The position numbers and the translations under genes were made by a program. The notes beneath the pieces are model-generated. The model was not told the DNA's origin and ran no database searches. It was given only the letters and a program-made list of their open reading frames with translations. Shown here piece after piece: positions 18,802 to 30,651 of a stretch of DNA of 64,000 nt. This stretch comes from Polyporus tsugae. Taxonomy: Eukaryota > Basidiomycota > Agaricomycetes > Polyporales > Polyporaceae. The stretch lies in assembly GCA_024305745.1 (NCBI GenBank), contig JAHRBS010000005.1:620001-684000 (forward strand), in the 5' to 3' direction. How positions within the stretch are numbered: the first letter of the stretch is position 1; each line of letters starts with the position of its first letter.

Positions 18802-20183
18802 ATGTTCCAGCTTTCAATAATCAAGGTGCTATTCCTGTAAGCCGTATTCATGTTCTATTAGTTGACCTTGTGCTCGTTCAGGACACAGTAGCAGTTCACC
18901 CATCCCAGTTCGGGCTGCCCCCCGAGCAGGCCATCACAAGCGAATTGAACAAGAAGTACGCGAACCGCGTCTTGCATGACGTCGGGCTGTGCATATGCGT
19001 CTTCGACCTCGCGGAGGTAGGGGAGGGAAAGATTCGATATGGAGATGGATGTTTGTGGTATAAGGGTAGGTGAGTTGTTCACAGCTCGCGGGTCCCTCTG
19101 TTCCCTTCTTCTCTGGAACTCTGCCGCGGGATGCCCTCTTCTCTATGGCTCGAACGAGCGGCGCCCCAACATGGGATGTGCACCAGTCGTGGAAGTACCT
19201 GGACCTGGTACCGAGAAGGTATCTATAAAGTGGAGCCGCACCGGCGTACCACTGCCCCCTATGAGTATCGGATCGTATTCCGAGCAACATGCCACAAGCA
19301 TGAGTCTGGATGGGACCCTCGATAATCCCTATGAATCCCTGATCCGGAGGACCCCCATTTGTAGTCATTTTAGGGATTATCGGGGTCTTGTGTGCACACG
19401 GTATTGCCGTCGGACGGGTCATAGTGGGATAGCCATCGCCAAACGCCACCCAGGCTATCTTATTTAAATTGAATCCATTCATTTTCTCTACACCAAGGAC
19501 TCCCTTTTGTCGATTTTTGGAGACCACCGCTAACTTTCTGCAGTTGTCTTCCGGTTAACGGTGTTTAGGCCTTTCGCATCGGAAGTCATCCTTGCAAAAG
19601 TCAAATCCTCTGACGAGGACGGAGTACGCCGTACGTCTCCCTCTTGTAATCATGTGTTCCGTCCGAATCTCAACGTCGCACATTCCTCAGTAACTGTCGG
19701 CTTCTTCGATGACATCTATGTGCCCTTGGTATATCTGCCAGAGCCAACTGCCTTGTACGTTCACGTCTCACGGAATGACGCTAGGCACCGCGTTCTGAAT
19801 GCTGACTTGGGGTGTAATGATAGTGACCCGAAAGAGCGCGCGCACTTCTGGCTGCCTGGCTCGGAGGTCACGTCTTCCCACGAACTTTTGGATTCGGCCC
19901 TGACAGACCGGATGTACATCGACGCGGGAGATGTGGTTCGGGTCCGTGTCGAGTCAGACGGGTTTCACGATGACGAGCCCGGCCCGCCCAAAGCGCACGA
20001 AGGCGTACAGCAAGTACGGGAGAGCCGTCGTCCGCCGTATACAATCACTGTACGTGCCGCCGTCGCAGAGCGCTGTGTGGCGTGCTGATTCATTGCCCTC
20101 ATCAGTGCTCGATGTCAGAACAAGGGCTCGGCCCTACATCCTGGTGGAAGAATGCTGGGGTTGAAACGATGGACGAGGACTGA
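18802..20183 (+). CDS. RPC25: RNA polymerase III subunit RPC25/RPC8 (220 aa)
   Basis: Six exons: 18802-18825, 18882-19065, 19544-19630, 19691-19754, 19824-20049, 20106-20183; 663 nt, 220 residues, the family's usual length. The protein reads MFQLSIIK then DTVAVHPSQFGLP, LNKKYANRVLHDVGLCICVFD, GEGKIRYGDGCLWYK, VVFRLTVFRPFASEV, the OB-fold portion LTVGFFDDIYVPLVYLPEP, DPKERAHFWLPGS and a C-terminal EQGLGPTSWW. This is the Rpb7-like stalk subunit of RNA polymerase III (N-terminal RNP-like and C-terminal S1/OB domains), which pairs with RPC17 in initiation. Exon 1 is only 24 nt. Intron 2 is 478 nt, much longer than its neighbours (51-69 nt), and contains a hairpin. Confidence 0.93.
19314..19387. 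repeat. hairpin inside RPC25 intron 2
   Basis: The left arm GACCCTCGATAATCCCTA (19314-19331) pairs with TAGGGATTATCGGGGTC (19371-19387). One T is bulged and the loop is about 39 nt. It lies in the unusually long intron and may be the trace of a small inserted element. Confidence 0.75.
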
Positions 20184-20339
20184 GCGGGCTTGGAACGGAA
20201 CTCGGAGACTAGCGTGTGGGTAAACTGCAGGAAGGTGCGATGGTCATGGTAAGTATCCCTCCTCACTGCTCGTTTAATGCGTTCTGCCCAGGGATATTCA
20301 AGTAGGTTTTAGTCTTACGAGCTCAAAATTCGCCGCACC

Positions 20340-20818
20340 AGTGACATGGCCGGTATTTTTACGTTATCAAATTGTTCGCCTTGACTCATCTGGAGTATGA
20401 TCCCAAGAAGCGGATATCGCTCACGCAAGCCGCCAGCCATCTTTGGCTCGCTGAGGACTGCCTACGGTCTAGGCGACTACGTGCTGCTGTAGTACGCGGC
20501 TCAAGTCAGAAGAGCAGCACTGCGAACTCACCGGAGACAGGGCCCAAGGTTTCGCGAAAGACGCCCTCCCGAGCGCCACCCAAGGATCCAACAGAAGCCC
20601 TCATCGAATCCATGTCGTCTATGCCCATCTCTAACGCCGAACTCACCATATCCTCTCGCACGCGCGGAAAGCAGAAAGCGGCGACAGCGTCTTCCACGAC
20701 GTCTCCCTCCGAAATGGTGCCTGGCTTGGGCGCGGCAACAGCATTGGATGAGAAGGCATGTGTCGGCACGTCGCGCACGCGGCATCCGCCGACCGTACTT
20801 ACTTACACTTTCACCTGA
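20340..20818 (+). pseudogene. protein-kinase C-terminal fragment
   Basis: The frame around 20372-20480 reads THLEYDPKKRISLTQAASHLWLAED, the last helix of a Ser/Thr kinase domain (the usual form ends HPWL). A Ser/Thr/Pro-rich tail follows to the stop at 20816-20818. No upstream kinase lobes (VAIK, HRD, DFG) are found between RPC25 and this point. It is therefore a fragment, perhaps from a checkpoint-type kinase judging by the tail, but the subfamily is uncertain. It lies about 160 bp after RPC25. Confidence 0.55.
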
Positions 20819-22266
20819 GTCTGTCCGGACGAGTCCCTTGATTGTGCATCATGTTGTGTGCTGAATCTCGTTCGAACGCTATATAACCGCGAACTTCAAC
20901 AGTGTAAGTTCACGCCTTGAACGTATTTTAAGTGCAAAGACTCCCTCCGAGTCGATCCTTCCTGGTGCCAGCGCGGACGTCTGTCGGCACAGTTGGTATC
21001 AAGCTTTATGTCGGCTCAGCCCATGTCCCAGCCGACGGTTCTCGCCTGGGAAAGCATGATATCCTTAGGATTAATAGCCTGAGGGATGGACTGCTTGGGC
21101 TTCACCTACCAATTTCCCGTCACCTCGCAGACCAAACCATGTCGGGGTTTCGGCGGCTGGATATCGGATGATGATTTTGCAGGGGATACTCAGCACTTAC
21201 TTTGCTATCTGTATGTATGAATGCGAAGACATACATCCCCAACTCAATGCGATGCCACCGAGAGGTATTAAGCATGATTCTCTGTCCGAAATTTAATGGT
21301 CCACATCTGCTCGAGACAAGCCTAAATGAAGGATACAAGCCCGAATTTGGCCCCGTACGCACTCTGCGTGCAGGACCTACCTGTGCGGCTCTGCGATCGA
21401 CTCCACCTGGGGTCTCGTCGTGCGTTGCAACTGCGGTCGGAAGCCACGTCCTCCCGCCGGACTGCAGGCTGTGCATCCGAGTCGCATGAGTGGGATCTTC
21501 TGCTTGTTTATGACGTAGTGAGCTCCTTGGGGTGGTGAAATCGTGCCTGACATGCATTACGATAAGTCAATTAGTACTTTCAATTGGTGGGCTTTGGGTG
21601 GGCACAAATGCTTCGACAGAACTTCGGTCACGGTGAAGCGCCAGGGAGAGGAATCGTTGAGTGACCGGCGATCTAAGTGGAGCGAGTGAAAACACTCGCG
21701 CGATCGTGAGTCTGTAAAGCAGTGCAAACATAGGAGAGGTATGTATGTTACTGTATGTTGGGTTCGCGCGTCGGGCTGGCGTCCCCATCGAGTTGGCGCT
21801 CACACCGCCCATATCGAAGGAGCGCTAGCTGTGTGGAGGAGTGATCAAAGGGCTGATTGGGGCTGCGTTGTGTTGCTGTGATGGAAATGTAAGTGGTTAT
21901 CACTGCCGTTTCTAGGGTTATGGACCGCCTTACCTTAACTCCAAAACCCCAATTGTGCCTGGAGAAGCCTCCGGGGATTGGATCCATGCGGGTTCCAGAC
22001 TCGGACAACGCCTCGATAGGCGCGCGGAGGTGGATAGAGCGACCGGCCACTCCAAGCCTGCTTTTGTTCCTGCTTTCAGCGACGTGCTCTCCATCTTTGC
22101 CCTCCCCGCCGGCTCTTGTCTGTGACTCCCTGTCGACCCCCATCATCATCTGCGTTTCTGTCTCTCTGTTTTTTCTGTCTCTACTGTGTCCGGAGGGCCC
22201 TGTCTTCACCTCAACTGCCTCCAAGCGGGCACAAACGCTTCGTCTCGCTAGAATCTCAACAAAACC
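20819..22266. other. no recognisable gene; promoter side of the CSC1-like gene
   Basis: Short frames only on both strands. Pyrimidine-rich sequence precedes 22267, as usual upstream of fungal start codons. Confidence 0.5.
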
Positions 22267-25200
22267 ATGTCTAGTAACGACGCCATCGGGAACATTGTCG
22301 ATGAAACCACTAGCCAACGGACGCTGGCGCCCGTCGCTGTGGCCACTCAGGTCGCACTAATGAGTGGTATATCGGTGAGTGCTTTCCGGCAACGTCGATC
22401 GCCGTGGGCACTGTTGAACATCGACCGGCGGCGGTGACAGCTTGCGACAATCATTATCTTCAACGTACTACGGCCCAGAAACAAGGTGTGTATCCCTTCT
22501 GTCAATCATTCATGTCCCTACATCCCCTCCCATTCCTCTGTCGTGCGCACTTCTCTGGGGTTCCCGTATGCAAGAGCAATCTGTCCAGCAGCACTCTGCT
22601 TGGGACGATTGTACTCGGAGGGTCGGACAGCCCGTTGGCGACACCTTCGTGGCGACCGTTTCGGCGCCGTATGCTCGTCAGACACGTTGCCCCGATGCTC
22701 TATCCCGTCTCCGCGCGTGAGTGCGCAGAAAGTCCTGCGCTCCTCGACCCCAGCACAGATGACTTCATTTCCGTGCGGTGTCCCACGCGACCCACCTTCT
22801 TTCTGCCGTGGCGTTCCGGCATCCCGACCGAAGTTCTATCGCCCAGCCACCCAGTTCTGGCTTCGGCCACACGGTATGCGTTTCGTTCGCATGCGAATGA
22901 GGTCTGCCGAATACCACAACATCGATGCAGCCTCAAGCGCTTGGCCCTGCGCATTCCCGTTTTTAAGTGTTCGTGTTCGTGTTGGCGGTGTCAGTTGCAG
23001 CCGTGGGAGGCTTGGGGACAGGAAGCGCTTATCGTGTCGCGGCTAGATGGATGGGGATGATGATACTGTAGTCCGCTCTACGTTGGGTATGTACCCAGCC
23101 CTTTTGGTGTCTCCTTTACAGTGATTTGCGCATCGTCGGCACCAGTGGATTTGGCGTTGTGCAAATCCACTGGTGCCGTCTAGGGAAATCATATATGTCT
23201 CTCCTTCGATGTTGCTGCATGAAGCGCAGGAGGACATTCTGAGGCAACTCAGGATCGCCAAAATGGACTGAGGACAATGTTTTGTCCTCCGGGAATGCTT
23301 TTCCTCCGAGACGACCGTTGATACCGGCGGAACAAAAACGAGCAATCAAACCCGGGGCGCGCAGCGAGTTTGAGATGCAAATCACTGTAGATGATGCGCG
23401 AGGGCTATCTATTTTACTCACCGCGACGGGTGGGTTCTCCAGTATGCACACCTGCATATAGCCTGCTTCACTCTAGACAAAACTCTTATGACGGTAGCAT
23501 AATCATTGGTGCTAGCTCGTCACGAAGATGGCAAGCGGAGAATTGAAGGTTCGCGATATCGCATATAAGGACTTGGCACTGAGCCGTACGGGTGGTCCCG
23601 CACCCGCCTCTACGAAATTTGCTAGATCACTCATGACGAGACGTCAAGGAGATGACCTCATACACGCGGTCAGAGAGGAGAGCCAGAGAAGAAGCTGTGA
23701 ACGAGGCCCTCCCTTTGACGTCCGGTAACTTTCGTAGGCGGATTCGAGGCTGCCTTTGCTCCACGTCTCCAAGAACAAACTGCTCGTGCTGAGCGCGTCT
23801 CTGCGCCCCGGTCTTTTTGCGCCTGAGCTCGGCGACTTGGGTGGTGCGGCCTGAGATCTAGTTTTCAGCGTAGGATGACGCCTGAAAGTATGCATATATG
23901 CGGTATCAGCGGCTTTCTGTTGCCGTGTCCCAGTTCTCTTCACGACAGTGGCGCTGCGCACGCGCATACAGCCAGTTGCTACAACGGCGCTTGCGCGACT
24001 ATTGCGCCCGAACGATATTCACCAGACATTCACGGACAAGTCCCCCGCCTTCTCCTTTTCGGTTCGTATTACAAGACGGCTGGTTCTGTGACTAACGTCG
24101 TGTTGCCCAGATCGTTTACGAGCCGAAAGTCAAGTACCATGTTGGCAACAAGGTTCCCCCACGGGCGTCCGACGGATTCCTGGGATGGGTTTCGCCTCTC
24201 CTGCACACGAAGGAACCGGAACTGATCGACAAAATCGGACTTGACGCCGCCATCTACCTGCGCTTTGTCCGGCTATGTCGCTGGCTCTTCTCGGCGATCG
24301 CAGCGCTCACCTGCGCCGTCCTCATCCCCGTCAACGTCATCTACAACCTGCGCTTCGTTCCGGCCAAGAACCGTGACGTGCTGTCGATGCTGACCATCCG
24401 GAGTGTCGGGGGAAACTGGATCATCGCACACGTCGTCGTCACCTATCTCATTACCTTCCTCGTGATCGGCTTCGTATACGTGCACTGGCGCGAGGTCGTG
24501 CGCCTTCGGAGGGACTGGTTCCGCTCTCCAGAATACCTCCAGTCATTCTACGCGCGAACGCTCATGGTCACGGAGGTACCAAGGAAGCTGCAGTCCGACG
24601 AGGGCCTCCGCGCCATCTTCGAATCTGTGCAGGTCCCGTACCCGACAACCTCCGTCCATATCGGCCGCAAGGTCGGTCGCCTGCCGGAGCTCATCGATTA
24701 CCACAACGACGCGGTGCGGGAGCTGGAGCAGGTGCTCGTGAAGCATCTCAAGGACGGCAAGATCGGCAAGAAGCGGCCGACGCTCACCGTAGGCGGCACC
24801 ATGGGCTGCGGCGGGGAGAATAAGGACGCGATCGACCACTACACGACCAAGCTCCAGCGCGCGGACCGTGCGGTGGAAGAGTTCCGGAAGCAGATCGACC
24901 TGCGCAAGCCCGAGAACTACGGCTTCGCGTCTATGGCTGCTGTGCCATACGCGCATATCGTCGCGAACTTGCTGCGGCGCAAGCACCCAAAGGGCGCGAC
25001 CATCACGCTCGCCCCGAACCCCAAGGACATCGTCTGGAAGAACTTGGGCAGGAGCAAGGCCGAGGTCCGTCGGGCACAGACCATCGGCTGGCTTTGGCTC
25101 ATTGCAGTATGCACGTTCAACACCATCCCGCTGCTAATCATCTCTGTCCTGGCCAACTTGTCCTCCGTGAGTGCAGAGCATGTCTATCTTTACATCGCAG

Positions 25201-27606
25201 GGATCTAACGGGGTCTCCGCCTCTCGCATTGGTCTACGGTCCATTGTAGCTCACTGCCTTCGTGCCGTTCCTCGAGACCTGGTCCGAACAATCGTCCGGG
25301 TCCTTTACGATTGTCTCTGGTGTGCTGCCGCCGGCGGTGTCTGCGCTGTTCGGGTGGGCGCTGCCCATTATCATGCGCAAGCTGACCAAGTTCATGGGCG
25401 CGTACACTCACTCGCGCCTGGACCGTGCCGTTGTCGCGCGCTACTTTGCGTTCCTCATCATCTCGCAGCTCATCATCTTCACGCTCATTGGCGTCCTCTT
25501 CAGTAAGCAGACTCGAAACACGGTGGATTGGCTTGATGCTGATATATTGCTGTTAGATGCGGTGAGGATCGTGGTCCTATCGATTGGGAAGCACCAGAGT
25601 TTCAGCGAGATCCTGAACAAGCTCAAAGGTGCGGCTTGCGTTGCTAGTTGGTTTCGTTCAGGGTCTAATCGTAATGCGTTGGGTTACAGATATTCCTGAG
25701 ACGATCAACCAAACATACATCGACCAGTCGTCGTACTGGCTCACGTATTTCCCGTGCGTTCGATGTTCAGCCAGAACATCGCCGGCACACACTAATTCTA
25801 ATGTCGCGCCAGACTTCGTGGATTCTTGGTCCTCTTCGACCTCGCTCAGCTCCTCAACCTTCTCATGGTCTTCTTCAAGACTCAGTAAGTTCCTCTGCAG
25901 AAGTCGTGATCGGGGGAGCGCATCTATTTACATGATTGCGTTTGTAGCCTCTTGGGTCGTACACCCCGTGAGATTCGCGAATGGACTCAGCCTCCGGAAT
26001 TCCAGTATTCCATCTACTTGTGCGTCTTCCCTTACCTGGCCTTTCTAGGCAATGTCGCTGACCGGAAGTCCACATTGCAGCTCCAACATGGTATGAACTC
26101 GCAGCGTTATGCCTGAGCTCGACTTCGTGCTGATCGTTTGTGCAGCTTTTCATGGGCGCCGTCGGCTTGTTCTTCGCGCCTCTTGCGCCGCTCGTCGCCG
26201 TCGCTGCTGCGATCGTTTTCTGGATCAGCTCTTGGGTGTACAAGTACCAACTCATGTTTGTCTTCGTGTCGAAGACCGAAAGCGGCGGGGTGAGTAACTG
26301 GTCGCGGTGTTGTTGTTGTCCGAGCTTCTGACTAACGATGACTGTACAGCGTATGTGGAACGTCGTCATCAACCGTCTCCTTGCTGCTGTTATCCTTATG
26401 CAGTGCATCATGATCCTCACCGTCGGTCTCCAGTACTCGTTCAAGTCTCTCTACTGGCTCGCCACAATCCCCCCGATCCTGCTCATCATCGTCTTCAAGA
26501 TGTACATCCATCGCTTCTTCCAGCCCTCGTTCCGGTACTACATGCCGTCCCAGGAGGAGCTGCGTGAGGCACAGGTGCACTCGCGCCGCCACGACGCGTC
26601 GCAGAACCGGCTCGAGAAGCGGTTCGGGCACCCGGCGCTCCACTCGGACCTGTTCACGCCGATGGTGCACGCGAACATGACGCATCTTCTCTCGCAAGTG
26701 TTCTCGGGCAAAGTGAGCAAATCTCAGACGAAGCTGGACGAGATGGGCGGCCAGGCGATGGACGCCGTCGTCGCTGGAGGCATTAAGATCGCTGGTATCC
26801 AAGAGGTGAGAGGCTTTGATTCGACGGCATTCGAGACTTGTAGAGGCTAATGAACCTGGTGTGCAGCGCGATCTCCAGTACGATCCTGCCTTGTACCAGC
26901 GCGACAGAGGGGACGACTGGGACACACGGTCCATCGCGTCGTCGAACATGCTCATGGAATCAAAGGGCATGTACCCCGATGGCGGCCGTGCCTCGCCCGC
27001 TCCGTCGAAGGCGCTCAACTACGACCGTTACATGGCATATGGTCCCCGGTCTGAGATTGAGATGACGAGGTTAGACATCCCCGACAACCAACCGTTGCTG
27101 AACCAGGTGAGTTGCTTGCCAATCTCGTGCACCCACCTCTCCACCTAACTATCTTACCACAGCCCCCGAGTGCCGAATACTTCAATCCGAATATGGCCGC
27201 GAGCAGGAGCAACGTCGACCTCGGCTACGCCGTCGCCACTACGCCGTCGGAGGGTATTCAGACGCCCCTGCTCCCTGCAGCGTACCCCAACGAGGCATAT
27301 CGTGAAGCGCCTCTCCACCGACCATACCCGTCCCAAGGCTCCATGAGCCAGTTCCCTCCGCCCCAGCAGTACCCCTCACAGCGATTCGCGTCCCCCGCGC
27401 CAGAACGCTTCGCGTCTCCTACTCCTGAACGCTATGGCTCTCCCGCGCCATCCTACGCATTCAACCCCAACCAGAGAGGCATGGGCCCCCAGCGAGACTC
27501 TTATGATTCTTCAAATACCAGCCACCCACCCGTCCCGCCACCAGGCCTCGATGGCGGTGAGATGAACATGGCCGGTCGCGGAGCACACCGAGCTCCTCCT
27601 CAATGA
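22267..27606 (+). CDS. CSC1: CSC1/OSCA/TMEM63-family cation channel (DUF221), 13 exons (1011 aa)
   Basis: Exons: 22267-22374, 22441-22485, 24111-25166, 25250-25502, 25557-25628, 25690-25753, 25813-25884, 25948-26019, 26081-26090, 26146-26289, 26350-26805, 26867-27106, 27163-27606; 3036 nt in frame. The order is that of the family: an N-terminal membrane helix (VALMSGISLATIIIFNVLRP), two more helices (YLRFVRLCRWLFSAIAALTC, NWIIAHVVVTYLITFLVIGF), a large cytosolic domain (LMVTEVPRKL ... AEVRRAQTIGW), and the pore region (LLIISVLANLSSLTAFVPFL, SGVLPPAVSALFGWALP, YFPLRGFLVLFDLAQ, PLAPLVAVAAAIVFW). A cytosolic tail rich in Pro, Ser and Tyr with ASPAPERF-like repeats follows. These are plasma-membrane osmo- and mechanosensitive Ca2+-permeable channels. 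Exon 9 is 10 nt; intron 2 is 1625 nt. Confidence 0.93.
23138..23177. repeat. perfect 16-bp inverted repeat inside the long CSC1-like intron
   Basis: GGCACCAGTGGATTTG (23138-23153) and CAAATCCACTGGTGCC (23162-23177) are exact reverse complements with an 8-nt loop. It lies within intron 2 of the channel gene and has no obvious coding context. Confidence 0.9.
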
Positions 27607-28304
27607 GTCAACGAGCTGCTTACCTTTTTGGGGGGACGCGTGGCAGCTTCTAATCCAACAGCGACGGTGTATGTAGGCTCCGGGGCGGGTCGGACGCGTG
27701 TATCTATCGTATAATGATGGGCTACTGGTAGAAATTGTTGATGTCTTTTTTTTTTGCTCTACCGCTCCATACCTATGTCGTGAAGTTACCAAGTACTACC
27801 ACACACGTACACTGTGCAGTATATCATAGCCTTTTCTGTTTTCTCCTCAGGCTCGGACCTGCTTTTTTGTTTGGTTTCACCTTCCCTTACGCTCCAGCTG
27901 GACGTAATCATCGCTCCGTGTTGACGGCTGTCAGAGCCGCCACATAGGGCGCAGCGCTGCCCGGACATGTTGGGACGCAGGGATGGATAGGCCATGGACT
28001 TCAAGTGAATCGGACACTCACACTAGGTCTCGCGTCTAGCTACACATATAAGCCCACGTACCGTACTCGACGCAACGCACCAACATGATGATCCATTCAC
28101 GGCACACATTCCACAGCTTTCGCCTCTCAACGTTCAACGTGAACGCTCGACCGTCAGCAGGAGCCCCCAAGTTCAAGGTGTCAGTGGAATATATTACAGT
28201 ATGCCAATCCGCATGGTGGCGAGGATAAATACGTCTAGTGCGCCGTAGGATCGACCATCGCGGGCGTCGCGTGTATATGTAGTTCGTGGGGCATGCAGCT
28301 GTCA
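27607..28304. other. convergent 3' flanks of the CSC1-like and GT8 genes
   Basis: No gene is seen. A T-run lies at about 27743-27754, followed by AT-rich sequence. The 698 bp must hold the polyadenylation signals of both genes. Confidence 0.5.
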
Positions 28305-30651
28305 TCACATCGCGTTGCATTTCGCGAGCTTGGAGGCATAGGTCCGCCGCGTCTCCCGCCACACCTCGACCCACTCCGCGATCTCCTGCTTGTACGCCGA
28401 CTTGCGCCGCGCGACCTTCTCCGCGTTCCGCTCGAGCTGGTCCATCGGCACCTCCTCGTAGTCGCCCTGCAGGAACGGCTTCGCCATCGTGAAGTGCACG
28501 ATGCGGAGCTCGTCCTGGAGCGCCGCCCAGAGCGCCGGCGTGCGCTTCTTGATCGCGAGGTTCCCGTTGTACGCGTACGGCAGGCGCAGCGCCTCCGCGC
28601 CAAAGTAGTGGTTGAGGAACGCCTGCTCGGCCTGCTCGGCGGGGTAGCGCGCCGTCGCGATCTTGGCGACCATGTCCGCGAAGAGCGCGCTGTCCGGCCG
28701 GAGGAAGAGGACGCCGGCGTTGAACGCGGTCACGTACCCCTGCGTGTCGGCGTACACGTCGGGCACGGCGGCGAACGTGTAGGGGAGCCGGAAGAGCTCG
28801 TCAAAGTTGCGGCGGACGAGCGTGTCCGAGTCGACGTACATCACGGACTTGTAGCCGCGCTGGTCGAGCGTCCACAGGCGCAGCTTCGAGTACTGGTCGA
28901 GGAAGTGGCGGTGGACGCCGCCGAAGGGCGGCGCGATGCGCTCGATGGGCACGGGCTCCCAGCCGGAGACGGACGCGACGCACAGGGCGCGCTTGGAGAT
29001 CTTGCCGTCGATGTAGTAGAGGAGGCGCGCGGCGGACGAGTTGGCGACGTTGAGCGTGTGCCCGAGCGTCGCGACGGCGGTCGCGAACGCGTCGGTGTAG
29101 AGACCGGTGACGATCGCGTTGTCGGTGGGATTCGCGGGCGTGAACGCGGCGAGCGCCTTGGTCTCGAGGATGGGGTGCGTGTTTCTGGTGGGAAGTCGCA
29201 TCAGGCTTCGTCGGGGAGCAGAATCATGGGAAAAACGGCCAAAAACACGACATTGCGCCCATCGGCGACATGCGTTCTGAGACGATTTACGTAGGTGATA
29301 TCGCTCCCTTGTCCTGAATAACACCAGAGACGTATGTTGCGCTCTCACAATGTGAAACAGGATCCCACATTGCTGCGGAGGGAAGACTCGACGAGCCCTA
29401 TGCCCGTAGGAATGGGTATTCCGTCTCGGACAGCCCTTTTTGCTGTGGACAGAACGTACCACACGCACCCCCCGAGGCTGAGAGGATCTTTCAAGATCGA
29501 TTGCAATGTCAGCGGAAGGAAGGCCTAGTGAGAAACCGCCACGGGGGGCTCTGGCAGTGTAGCTTCTCTGAACATTGTGAGGTCAATTCGACGAATCGCT
29601 TGCACCGACAGAAGCGTCAATCTGTTCCAAGTACGGAACTCTGGGACAACATGTGAGATGCAAAGTCCGTTATTTTCGGTACTCTGGAACACGAGTGGTA
29701 CCATGAGCGCGTCATACAGCGATGAACACCTCGACTGCGGTTGAGAAGGGGTCCTCAATCCTTGTGACCAGTGCTCGCTGGCCGCGTTCAGGGCTAGTTT
29801 GATGTCCCCTCGTTAAAGGTGGCTCGACATTGGTGTCAAACGGCGCGGAACGGTTTCGTCTTCAATGTATCGAATTTTGTAAAGTCCCCCCTTTTCCTAT
29901 GCAGTGTGAAGAGCGCATATAGGACCCTCCCGATGCAATGCATGACGAGAAATCATATTGGATATGCGGGATGCTCGCCTAGTCCATCACCACCATCAAA
30001 CAAACTATACGACCAGCGTACAGCTTCCAGAAGAATCGAGCACCTCTTACTGCATACAGACCTGGAAGTATTATGTATCATGAAACTGTTCGGTCGCGAG
30101 TACAGGCTGGAAGAAACAATGAAAGCATGGAGCCGTGCCTCGCCCCGACTCAGAGTGCCAGCGTGTCAACCGTGCGTCGACACCGGGCCCTCGCGCATAC
30201 ACAGGCTCACCAGAAACCCTCCGAACCACACTCCATTCCACGCTTGCTTGTCACCTGGCGCCGACGCCTCGAGCTCCTTCCCTAACACCTCCAGCACGAC
30301 CGGTGACAAGCCAAACGGGAACAAGGGTCCACCCCAGCACGGACACAACGCCTCTCTCCACCCTCGAGTCTCGAGATCGTCCCTCGTCCCTCCGTATGAC
30401 CGCGGACGCGCAAACGAGACCACAAACGCGTGAACGAGTACTCACAGTGCCTGGTAGTTATCCAACGGTGCAGGCCAGCTCGTGAGCGTCGCGTACAAGA
30501 AGTACACGTTCGCGAGCACGGAGAGGACGATCAAGCCCTGTCCGATCCGCCGTCGCCTGTCTGCGGGGTTCTTGCTGCGGTAGTGTCCAGGGCTCCCAGG
30601 CTCGCCATCGGACCAGCGAGGCAGCGGGATGTAGTCCTTGTAGCGAAACAT
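28305..30651 (-). CDS. GT8-family (glycogenin-like) type II membrane glycosyltransferase (361 aa)
   Basis: Two exons join in frame: 30651-30446 and 29184-28305 (1086 nt). Exon 1 encodes MFRYKDYIPLP, a charged linker, and one membrane helix (IGQGLIVLSVLANVYFLYA, about residues 36-55), giving a type II signal anchor, so a Golgi or secretory-pathway location is likely. Exon 2 encodes the GT8 fold: NAIVTGLYTDAFATAVATLG, the metal-binding DxD in MYVDSDTLV, FNAGVLFLRPDS, EQAFLNHYF and IVHFTMAKPF. Such enzymes transfer a sugar from a UDP-sugar with retention; the acceptor is unknown. The splice makes ALNTHPILETKAL across a 1261-nt intron. An open frame of 333 codons on the opposite strand is a GC-driven shadow. 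Confidence 0.85.

Noticed and set aside
22404..23060. 218-codon plus-strand frame at the start of the long CSC1-like intron
   Set aside because: It overlaps exon 2 in another frame and shows no recognisable protein; the spliced exon join is much better supported.
28293..29294. 333-codon open frame on the plus strand
   Set aside because: It is the exact antisense of the GT8 catalytic exon; its Arg/Val/Gly-rich product is what GC-rich third positions produce on the opposite strand.
29819..30433. 204-codon plus-strand frame inside the GT8 intron
   Set aside because: No recognisable domain, and four competing frames cover the same bases; not enough to call a nested gene.
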